Positions 1 to 8,644 of a DNA stretch of 64,000 nt are shown piece after piece. Numbering within the stretch: position 1 is the first letter of the stretch; every line of letters begins with the position of its first letter. A model generated the notes under the pieces. That model saw nothing but the letters and a program-made list of their open reading frames with translations. It did not search any database and had not been told where the DNA came from. The DNA comes from Galerina marginata (Eukaryota > Basidiomycota > Agaricomycetes > Agaricales > Galerinaceae): contig JAECYW010000005.1 of assembly GCA_023014335.1 (NCBI GenBank), positions 62,001 through 126,000 on the forward strand, in the 5' to 3' direction. The translations under genes were made by a program, and so were the position numbers.

Positions 1-1041
1 GAGGAGGCATGCACACGTTGAGGCGATTATTACGATATTTCCTCTGTAAAAAAAGTGTCAGAGCGGCGAGGATAACTGTCGAATATGCCTTGTGCACGTA
101 CATCCAGTCGATAGTGACAATCTTTTGTCTGAAACTTCCAGTCGGTGCCTTCATGCGAAGAAATATTAGTACCAATATTAAAGCCAATCCCGCGAGTGGT
201 AGGTTAATATCTACGGAAGAAGGTTCGTCAAATTTTGAACCAGTAAGATGACGTAATGTAAGTACAGAAGAGCCAACGCCATGTTGCGTCTTGGGAAAAG
301 CCACCTGCAATGAACGGTCCAGATGTGGTTCCGACAGTCCAAACTCTAAAGACAAATAAAATTTGTATGCCTTCAATTAGCCACAAACGGTGCTTACAAT
401 CCAGTTATCCCCGAGTATGTTCCCCGATCTCTAAGAGGAACCAAATCGGATACGATGATGGATGTCAGAGACTGAATGGCGCCTCCGCCGGCTCCTTGAA
501 CAGCTACAAAATATATTCAAGTAGAGAGCTAAAATATGAAGAAAAGGGACGCGCCTCGACCTCCAATAAGCATGGCCATAGATTTCGCAGATCCACAAAT
601 GGCGGAACCAATTCCAAACAGCAAGACGCCACCAGTAATGATCGCTTTCCTACCAAATATCTCTGCGAGATTACCGCTCAGCAAGATAGTACACGAAGAC
701 GATAACGCGTATGCCGAAGCAATCCATGTAAAGTCTTGTCCGTTAAGAGCGTGCACGATCGTCGGTCCAGCTGTCCCTATTCCTCCCTTTAAACCATAAG
801 AGGAAAGCATGACGTGCCTTAGTAAATGACGTACCAGGTCCAATGCAGATAATAACGAAACTGAGCAGAGCGAAAGGAATATAAGCCAAAACCGAGCGTC
901 TCGCACGAATTCAGTCTCTACTGAGGTACTTTTCGGTGCTGTAGAGCTCTGGGCCGTCGTGGAACTCTCTGTTTTCGTGTCGATCGATTTCTCATGGAAG
1001 GAGGGGCTAGGTTCTGAGCTTTTGGATTTTGAATCGTCCAT
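1..1041 (-). CDS. MFS drug-resistance-type transporter, 5' part
   Basis: This is a membrane efflux carrier of the major facilitator superfamily (DHA2/14-spanner type by sequence style), truncated by the window edge. Six exons can be spliced: 1041-835, 786-555, 503-398, 345-266, 210-102 and 43-1, giving 259 codons in one frame. A Ser/Thr-rich cytosolic N-terminus of about 50 residues precedes the first membrane span. Family hallmarks follow: GPTIVHALNG, the loop-2/3 region LAEIFGRKAIITGG, VQGAGGGAIQSL with LVPLRDRG, and WRWLFYINLPLAG with VTIDWIGNIVIIAS. The splice 555/503 needs a GC-AG intron, because GT donors lose the arginine of IGGRAVQG. It lies at the edge of the precursor/UstYa locus, so it could export its product, but that is inference from position. 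The last half of the gene is not visible. Confidence 0.88.
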
Positions 1042-2151
1042 TCTCGAGGAATGGCGACAGAGGAAAGAGGAAAGGAATCTTGAACGGTGCCGCAGACTGT
1101 AAGCAATCTCAGGCTAGGAATACTGTATTTAGATTGGATAGTCATCGTTGGCATCACCTATGAGAAGCAAAGCAATCATGATCATGATAATTAGAGTGAT
1201 GGTGTGCTGTATGGACGTTCCCGAGTACCGACCGAGAGCTGCGAATTCTAGAAAATGGATTGCATGCTCCAGAGAATGCATGCAGTGCTTCCATTTTGTT
1301 GAGATATTTCTGACCAAGCCTTCGTGTTGAACGTTAAAGAACGACGAAAATAACTTGCAGCTGGACCACGCCGGTTATAGCTCAGTTATCTACCCATCCA
1401 GTTGTGGGAACCTCGATCCCGGGCTGGCCCCCTGAATCGATGATTCAAAGTCTTTCGGAGGTGCTGCTAGTCTAAGCCGAGAATGAGTTAATCGTGGAGT
1501 GCATCTCCATTCAAAAAAGGGACAATTGTAGCTTTGTCACTGGAAGCCAAAATGCGAGTTAAATCATCCCTACAGCGCGTCGAAGGTTCGAGTCACGGAT
1601 GTCCACTTGTGTTCGGAACAAGCTCGTCTTCCGTTAGCTCGCAGCCAGATTGTGAAACTTCAATGACAAGAGGTCCGCATGATTACCATTTAATTATAGT
1701 CTTCTTACCACGGAACCCAAGGATCAAGAGCATCGAACCCCATGGCGGTGCCAGTGTCCCTCCGAGTGCAAACCCACGCCTTCGGATTAGGAAACTGCCA
1801 TTGCCTGAGCAGATGAAGGACCATTGTCACTCCGAAGTCTGGTATGTGTATTAAAAGCCTTGGAGACTCACACGTATGCATGTATCTTGTACGTCGTTCG
1901 CCCCAGTGTGATAACGGACAATTTCCGCAAGAACACCAGACTGAAATGAGGCTTACCTCGCGTTCAACTTTACATTGATAGAGAACGGGATGATAGATAT
2001 TACAGCGCCGATCAACCGCCCAAATTTTGAATAGGATCACATCGGGAAAAGGTTTCTCACGACCCGCATTCAGCCCGTCTGAAAAAAAACGTTCTGCCGC
2101 CGCAATATCACGCACTCAATGTGAATACGATTCGACCTCGCCAGCAACGGA
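1042..2151. other. Intergenic region between transporter and adenylating enzyme
   Basis: The 1.1 kb separates two divergent genes and so should contain both promoters. Apart from the tRNA-like 59-mer at 1370 I see no gene and no clear TATA element. Confidence 0.5.
1370..1428 (+). other. tRNA-like / Pol III box-like remnant
   Basis: A 59-nt stretch starts with TAGCTCAGTT (A-box-like) and carries CCTCGATCCC (B-box/T-arm-like). Its first seven bases can pair with its last seven (GCCGGTT with GGCTGGC, using G-U pairs). It is too short for a normal tRNA and I see no clear anticodon arm or D-stem partner. It is either a decayed tRNA or the head of a tRNA-derived SINE. Confidence 0.25.
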
Positions 2152-4225
2152 ATGGCGCACTTCATTAACCAGTTTCTGTCTAACTTGACCAAGTATTCCA
2201 CTTCACCCTTGGTGAAAGTCTACGTTGGCTCTCCCGGCGCACCAGCATGGAACACGATTACCTACCAGGACTTCCAAATCGACATGGAGAACGTTGCTGC
2301 ATACTGGTATGCTCAATTAACTGAGGTTGGCATACCGCAGAATTCCGTAGTAGGGTTATGGTGATTACTATTCTTCAAATACAACTAGCTGAACTGATTG
2401 TTGAGGACCGTTAAAGGCTCACAGGACACGCATATTCTGACTTGATTCATCTATACGGTTTGACGAGGGCTGGTTACATCCCACAGACCTTCAGTGTTTT
2501 GTTCTCCTATCCGGGTCAAGAAGTCGTACGAGACCTGTTAACTGCATGTAACGGCAAAGCTATCATTCACGATATCAAATTTGCCGTGGACTTATTCGAC
2601 ATTCCCTCCTTTGTTACGCCAAGTATCCAGAATGTACCCAAAATCGAAACAGGAAAGCTTCTCCCGGTATTGAATGTGGACGAGATGGACATGGCGATGG
2701 TGTTTCACACGAGCGGGACAACAGGAGGCAAGTAATCTGGCATTTCAATTCGTGTCCTATTGATTCGAAACGGATTAGGGCGACCTAAACCTGTACCGTG
2801 CACTCACCGGTGGCTAAACGCGCAGGTTCATTTCGTGAGCGCAATCTGGGACGGCGAACCTGTAAACCACAGTATCGTTAACAACATTGGATCGTTCGCC
2901 CACCTTGGTTCGGCTACATGTAAGGCGCTTCGCTATCCTCCTAGCATTATTTGCTTACTCGTTAAATAAGCCATTAGCTACTTGGCGCACACTGGTTCAT
3001 GCCTCATTCAAACTTCGAAGGCGGACATGGACACTTCCGAGTTTTATGCATTGGTCGAACAAGGCGGAATGAATCGGTGTTTACTTTACGCGACTTGGCT
3101 ATCCAGGCTTTTGGAGATCTCGAAGAAAGACTCGCGTATGCTTTCGACTTTGAAAGCCATGCGGCAGCTCACATATACGGGTGCCTCTCTGAACCCTGAG
3201 AACGAGAAGTGGATATTCCAGCAAGAAATACCTGTGACTGTAATGTACGCCACGACAGAGATATGTGAGTACAATCAACTTTTATTTCTCAGCCTTAAAT
3301 TCGAGACTAATAAGGCATCATCGCCCTTGAAAGCTCCAGTCCTCGCCTCAAAACTGGACGATCTGAAACTTCTTCCAGCAATGAAGATAATCCCGGGAAC
3401 TAACATAGAATTCATACCGTCAGGAGACATCGATATCTCCCAGCTCGATCTAGATTCCCAGAAACGAGCGACAGGTGGGATGCTTTATGACTTGTTCATT
3501 CCAGAATCGTTTGCCTGTTGCCCGCACCCCGTCGTCCGAAATCGTCCGAACGGCCATATTACGGGTGATTTATTCGAAGAAATTTCCCCTGGGTACTACG
3601 CTTTTCGTGAGCGCCCCTCATTTACCCTCATTACGCGTAACCTTATCTGCGAATATTAGGTGGAAGAAGTGATGATTGGATTCGCACCGGACGAACTTGG
3701 GGTTTCTGCGACACCAAGTAAGTTCTATGTACAAATGATAACCCCGTATCGTGTTCAATTGTCAATATAGAGCCATAGAAGACAATGTTCTGCTTGTGTG
3801 CGCAGATCTAGTCAGCAATTGTGTCGTTGTTGGGCATTACAAAACTTCAGTGGTACTATTGGTGGAGCCGTCTAATGCGGTAGCTGTAGGTTCGGAAGAC
3901 GGCCTTAAGGAATCCATAATGGACCGCACCCAGGAGTTCCGGTCCCGCCAGTTTATACACGAGAGGTTGCGAGACGCTAAACATATCATCATAGCATCTC
4001 AAGGAAGTCTCCCTCGAACTAAGGTGAGAACTCTGCTTATATTTCTACGCAGCCTCGACTAACCTGCGCGGTCTGAACCTGCAGGAAAAAGGAAACATCA
4101 GGTATTATATCCCGTTTAATCTGGGAAGCAGGAATTGATGCTAGTTACTTTACAGGCGAAAGGCAGCAGAAGAACAATTTTCCGAGACGCTTAAAGCGAT
4201 TTGGGATGCAGAGGTCGAGATATAG
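2152..4225 (+). CDS. Stand-alone adenylate-forming enzyme (AMP-binding, NRPS-like)
   Basis: Enzymes of this superfamily activate a carboxylic acid with ATP to an acyl-adenylate. Nine exons splice in frame: 2152-2360, 2417-2727, 2779-2919, 2971-3264, 3334-3606, 3660-3717, 3771-4023, 4085-4101 and 4156-4225, giving 541 residues. Core motifs are present in order: FHTSGTTGGRPKPVP (ATP loop, A3), YATTE (A5), TGDLFEE (A7), GRSDDWIRTG (A8) and PRTKEKGNIRR with the late catalytic lysine (A10). There is no carrier or reductase domain before the stop, whereas related basidiomycete NRPS-like reductases are about 1000 residues. Intron 2 is GC-AG with the consensus donor AG|GCAAGT. A GT reading there would shift the frame and create a stop. 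The substrate cannot be read from sequence. Its position next to the precursor and UstYa genes hints at a shared pathway. Confidence 0.85.
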
Positions 4226-5272
4226 GAGCAATTTGATGCGCCGTATTTTGTAAAGTATAGGTGGCCAGTTACGCTCGTGGGCATCGTTTTCAAATCTTAT
4301 GTTCTGAAGCGGCCATAAGAATATCAGACCCGATTAGAAAGTTAATTCCCTCATGAGCATAAACTGAGATGGGGATATAAATTTCCGTTTGGGCAGGATT
4401 TCCCCTCGAGGTTTTAAGACGGTCAGCTTGTTCCTGATTCATCAGTCGAAATAAGAATTTGATTCGCTCGCTCATCCAGCGGGCAGATAATAAAAATATC
4501 TGTAACTACATCAATCAAACTTGCTACCGGGATAGCCATACACTACGGCACGGAAGTCGAGGCATCTTCGTCCCTCATGATAAGAAAGTCTTTGCCCCGA
4601 GTAAACGTCAACCTATCTAATCATTGCTAGCGACGCGTTATCAATCTGATTCAAAGAACGCTGATACTTGTTATCAGCTCCCAGCGTAGGCTCAACCTTA
4701 ACTCCTAAAATTTGAATGTTACAACACATGGTACGGTTGATTCTTGCGCGCGGGCGTTGGAAGGGATTTCCAAAGTAGTAGGTCGTAAAACGGCCGTGGT
4801 GCATTATGAGCGGCTCTTCTCCTGGCACCAGACTGGTGGAGTTTGGGAGATAAAAGAAGATGCTATTGAATTAACCTTTCGACCGGATTGGTACTTAAAA
4901 GGATCTGAGCTGTGATGCCGTTACAACGGAACGGAGAGGATAAAGAATCTTACCCATTGCTTTGATCGTAGGTCACGCTAAAAGGAACCAAAATTATTTA
5001 TATTATTTACGCTTCGCACCATGCCTCGTTTTTAGGCAGAAGCTGGATTTTAAATTTAGAGACCAAGAGCGATTTCGATTCAGATAGTGCTCGGTAAATA
5101 GATTTACCAGCCCTCATAGTACAACGACCACGATTGTATTCGATAGCCTTTTCCCCAACTTTGAAGACAATAGGAAATGAATTTCGGGTACAAAGGACAG
5201 TCAGATGATGCAGAAAACCTTTCCTAACGAACGACGAAACTCTACTATTTAAATTCGGAAATGGTCCGTTTG
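4226..5272. other. Intergenic region downstream of adenylating enzyme and precursor
   Basis: This is AT-rich sequence between two convergent genes. Short open frames occur on both strands (for example 4475-4290 minus and 4712-4915 plus), but none has family features or neighbours in frame. At about 5150-5195 (minus sense) a stretch starting CGAAATTCA and ending GTTGGGGAAAAG faintly resembles the precursor repeat exons. It lacks splice sites, so a dead fifth repeat is possible but weak. Confidence 0.4.
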
Positions 5273-5791
5273 TCAATCGTCACTGCGCTTAATCAGTGGC
5301 AAGTCGTAATGATTTTCAAATGGGAGGTTGACTAACCTTCCCCCAGTTAATGCTGGCCTCATCAACTGTAGAATCGCGCTGTGGATTCGGAATTTATATA
5401 AGTACTGAGCTGTATAAATTAAAATGGAAAACACACCTTGCCCCAATTTATGCTGGCCTCGTCCACAGTGGATTCTCGCTGCGCATGTCGTTTAAGTACA
5501 ATTTAATATTATCAGGCCGTCTGACTTACCTTCCCCCAATTGATACTGGCCTCGTCAACTGTTGATTCACGCTGTACGCACCATTAACAGATAGCCAATA
5601 GCCAGGTAAGTTGCAATTACCTTTCCCCAGTTGATACTAGCTTCGTCGACAGTTGAATCTCGCTTCTTGATGGGTCATTATTTTCCTTCCGGGGTAATGG
5701 TAAATAATTCGGGGCTCACACTTTCGATAGGAAAAGCAAAAGATAGAGTAACGGCGGCGCTTAATACAGCAAAAAGCAAGGTCGACTTCAT
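5273..5791 (-). CDS. Secreted repeat precursor: four kexin-bounded copies of [D/E]STVDEASINWG (candidate RiPP precursor)
   Basis: This is a candidate ribosomal peptide precursor. Six exons splice in frame: 5791-5720, 5665-5621, 5571-5530, 5478-5437, 5378-5337 and 5287-5273, for 85 residues. Exon 1 encodes a signal peptide (MKSTLLFAVLSAAVTLSFA, then FPIES). Exons 2-5 each encode one repeat, R-[D/E]-STVDEASINWG-K, starting with Arg and ending with Lys. Splicing therefore builds a KR kexin site between repeats. All introns are phase 0 and 49-58 nt long. Between the four copies, 11 of 14 codons differ only synonymously, one codon switches Asp/Glu, and Trp and Lys codons are fixed. The last exon adds RSDD-stop if acceptor AAG (5288) is used; acceptor CAG three bases on would give an immediate stop. 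Signal peptide, KR-bounded repeats and adjacent UstYa genes match the dikaritin/KEP precursor pattern. The product is unknown. Confidence 0.82.
5337..5665 (-). repeat. Array of four repeated mini-exons (42-45 nt) separated by unlike introns
   Basis: Four copies start about every 93-100 bp: 5665-5621, 5571-5530, 5478-5437 and 5378-5337. Each ends in AAG|GT and the last three begin after CAG|CG. The exons are similar; the introns between them (49, 51 and 58 nt) are not alignable by eye. The unit of amplification was therefore an exon with its splice sites, and introns have since diverged while the encoded peptide was kept. Confidence 0.85.
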
Positions 5792-6384
5792 TTTTGAAGT
5801 GGAGGGTTGTTTAAAATGAGTTGGGGTCTGCGTGTATTAAGTGCACTCTTATAACTGACCGGTTTCTATAATTTGAAATTCCAGCGAAAAGATTACGAAG
5901 TGTCCCACAAAGAAGTCGAGGTAAGAACGCGCCGTCCAAATCGTGTCATAATGACCAAAGGCCTTTAGGAACGGGACCATACCTAATGTTGAGACTCCTC
6001 GTGAAGCATCCGGATACTATTTCTGGACAAAAAGTGGATAGGTACGCTGTCCGAGATTTTCCCAGCCATATGGAGACTCCTTCTAAATTTCTGAGATTGT
6101 GACTTCGCAGGAGGCAGGCGTGCGCAAACAATAGCACAAATGGAAGGGATTCTATATATAGGTCATCTCACGTTCAACAAATAAACTCCGCTTATCCTGT
6201 CGCCGCAGGAGAGGCTGAGAGAGTTCGCTGTCCTTTCTAACTGGAACGATCTTCAGGTGTTAAAATTTTCTAGGTGTCACCAACATTTTCACGTGCTCAG
6301 GGAGCGCATGGAGCAGCAACAGCCCAAGTAAGTAATTCGAAAAGGCAAGTTGAACGAATAGTTGACGTTGACTGCCTTTTCGTC
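5792..6384. other. Divergent promoter region with coding-like fragments
   Basis: The region lies between the precursor (-) and the first UstYa gene (+), so it should drive both. It also holds exon-like pieces on the plus strand. One is 5885-5920, a 36-nt open piece flanked by CAG and GTAAGA. Another is 6209-6331, which follows a CGCCGCAG acceptor, has 40 sense codons and ends at TAA (starts ERLREFAVLSNWNDLQ). These may be the tail of a gene I cannot assemble, or a remnant. They match no family I recognise. Confidence 0.35.
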
Positions 6385-7278
6385 ATGTCGTACCAGCTCT
6401 TGCCGTTGCAAGAGCACGAAACTGACGAGCGTGAGTTACTTGACCATACCCATAGGCTACGCACGAAACATAAACGTATACTGGTCGTCGTTCTTGTTGG
6501 AATTGTCGCACTCTTGGAACTTGGCCTCATAATTCAGCTCTCACTATTTCGATTCAGCCAGAGCGAAGGCGAGAAATGGGATCGAATATATTGTCAGCCC
6601 TATTTGTCCAGTTGTGCGCCGTAACCGTAACTGACTGTAATGCACTATATACTAGCGCCGGCGAATGAAATGGTCGAATATAAGATCAGAACGCATTATG
6701 GAGACGCTGGAGACAATATCTCACCTTTTTGGGGGCCACCTTCACCTGAACTTGACTCAAAGTGGGAATCATTGTCGTCTGGCGAGTCTTTAAGTTCACA
6801 CTCGCTACCACAAACTTATATGCAATTCAGATTTCATTTTGAAAATACCAAAGGCCCAGGCAGCGCTACTTCCGAACAAGACATCCCCCATTCCAAACGA
6901 CGGGGAAAACGTTGCAGTAGAACTTGATGTTTTCCATGAGATCCGTTGTCTGGTTTGTCATTCGTTCTTTAGATAAAAAATCACTAAATATTAATTAATG
7001 ATTCGTAGAACATACTTCGTAAAGCCCTATTCCCAGATTACTACACGAGCAAAGACAATACCGAAGGCCGTGACGACTGGCAGGTCAAGCAATGCATCGA
7101 TAGTGTAAGGCAATCCCTCATGTGCTCAGCGGATATCAGTGTTATTGTATGGCAATGGAGCGAAGCTTCGCAGAAAAATCTACCCAAGGGTAATATCGCC
7201 CACACCTGTCGTAACTTCGACAAAATTCAGGAATGGGCGAAGGATCGCCAATTTCATTCCACCCCATACTTTAATTAG
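6385..7278 (+). CDS. UstYa-family (DUF3328) protein with degenerate HxxHC motifs
   Basis: UstYa-family proteins are membrane-anchored oxidases that cyclise or oxidise ribosomal peptides. Four exons (6385-6613, 6656-6781, 6831-6952, 7009-7278) give 248 residues. Residues about 30-53 form one membrane span (ILVVVLVGIVALLELGLIIQL). Family blocks follow: EYKIRTHY, SPFWGPPSPELD, KTSPIPNDGE, LDVFHEIRCL, CIDSVRQSLMCSADISVIVWQW and HTCRNFDKIQEWAK. The two HxxHC motifs typical of the family are broken here: HEIRC, and QVKQC where the neighbour has HIGHC. Catalysis is therefore doubtful; it may be decaying or a non-catalytic partner. Intron 2 needs a GC donor (6782). The first intron (6614-6655) is short at 42 nt and could instead start at 6611. 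Exons 1-3 have the same lengths as in the next gene, so the two are tandem duplicates. Confidence 0.82.
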
Positions 7279-7684
7279 GACTCAAAATATGATTACAACC
7301 AGGATTCTTTTAAGTGGCATGTTCACCTCAGCTCGGTTCTCTTCAGTCTTTGAAGTTTGAAAACAACGGCAGCGCCCGAAGCCCGGTGGTCTAAGATTAT
7401 ACGCAGAGGCTCCAAATCTATGGCGAAAGCCCGGAGTCGAGATCTCCTGTGAATCTCTGGTCGCTTCGGAAAGCAAAGGTACCGTGGGGATTTGAATACA
7501 TCGGGAGGTGCAGGATGCCTTCGACTTCGATTTGTACCCCCTCCCATGCGAACCACAGCAGCAATCGGTACTAATCAATTCTAATCCGAGCTCGTTGGGG
7601 CGTGGAGAGAGCGACGCATTCGGAGCCACATTATCCAACAGAATTTATCGGTACAATAATAGAGCCTTGTTTTGACCTTCGACC
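7279..7684. other. Spacer between the two UstYa-family genes
   Basis: This 406-bp interval contains the promoter of the second UstYa gene. Open frames on the minus strand (for example 7638-7282) show no family features. I see no clear regulatory site. Confidence 0.5.
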
Positions 7685-8644
7685 ATGACATCTCACGCAA
7701 CATCGCTCGACAAAGAACCTTTCCTCCCCTACGCGTACAAAGAACAGGGCACCAGCAATGTCAGCAGCATGAGCAGACCACTTACAGATTTTGTGATTAT
7801 ATCGTTGGGTTATCTCTTTAGTTTCGTTGCGGTCATCGAGTTCTTTGTCATTGTAATCGGTGTTTCAATGTGCAATAATTGCAATCGAGGCACGCCCGAA
7901 GGCTTGCTATATTGTGCGTAATACATCACTGAGAGACTGAGCTCGTTGGCTGACATGTTACTTCATATTCCTACTATAGCTCCGGCACAAGGCGCGGTTG
8001 AGTACGAGATTCGAACTCACTATTCCAATGTCGGTGACGACACTTCACCGTTTTGGAAGCCCTTGTCTCCTGAACTCGATCAACAATGGGAGGATTTGTA
8101 CAATTGTAAGTGCATGAAGGCTCAATATTACCCGTCTAAATCTTGTGTAGTTGGCGTCTCGAAAATTCCAAAGTCCCAAGCGGCATTGCTTCCAAATAAG
8201 ACAGCCGCAATTCCTGGTCAAGAGGAGTTTTATATTGTAATGATCGATGTTTTTCACGAATTGCACTGCTTGGTCCGTTCCTTCGTTCAATACAGGTCGA
8301 TCGAGTGCCTAAATTTGACGAAACACCATTAGAACATGATCCGTCAGACATTGTACCCAGAGTATTACCCAAAAATGCGTTGGAACAGTTCCGAGATGCC
8401 TTGGCACATCGGTCACTGCCTCGACAGCATTCGGCAATCCCTAATATGTTCCGCAGATGTTAGCGTCCTTGTTTGGCAATGGAATGAGGAGTCGCAAAAA
8501 AATATCCGGCGGCATGACGTTCCTCATACCTGTCGCAGGTTCGACAAGATCCAAGCGTGGGCTAAGGAAAGAGAGCTTCGTCAATTCGACGACACTGTCT
8601 ATGTCAAAGACGACCTTGTTATACCATTGTATCATTCGATGTAG
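7685..8644 (+). CDS. UstYa-family (DUF3328) oxidase, both HxxHC motifs intact
   Basis: Known members of this family form macrocyclic or oxidative links in dikaritins such as ustiloxin. Exons 7685-7913, 7980-8105, 8151-8272 and 8333-8644 give 262 residues. A single membrane span (VIISLGYLFSFVAVIEFFVI) follows a short cytosolic tail. Then come SPAQGAVEYEIRTHY, SPFWKPLSPELDQQWEDLYN, LLPNKTAAIPG, IDVFHELHCLN (first HxxHC), HIGHCLDSIRQSLICSADVS (second HxxHC) and HTCRRFDKIQAWAK. The first three exons have the same lengths as in the upstream paralogue (229, 126, 122 nt), so the pair arose by tandem duplication. It lies 1.9 kb from the start of the repeat precursor, and its signal-anchor topology fits action on a secreted peptide. 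A fragment of its 3' end recurs at 16456-16551. Confidence 0.92.

Noticed and set aside
2725..2785. Apparent frameshift making the adenylating enzyme a pseudogene.
   Set aside because: A GC-AG intron with donor AG|GCAAGT restores SGTTGGRPK exactly and gives 542 codons in frame, stop included.
5337..5665. Regularly spaced direct repeats resembling a CRISPR array.
   Set aside because: The genome is fungal, the repeats differ mainly at third codon positions and are flanked by splice sites, and the spacers end in GT...AG. They are exons.
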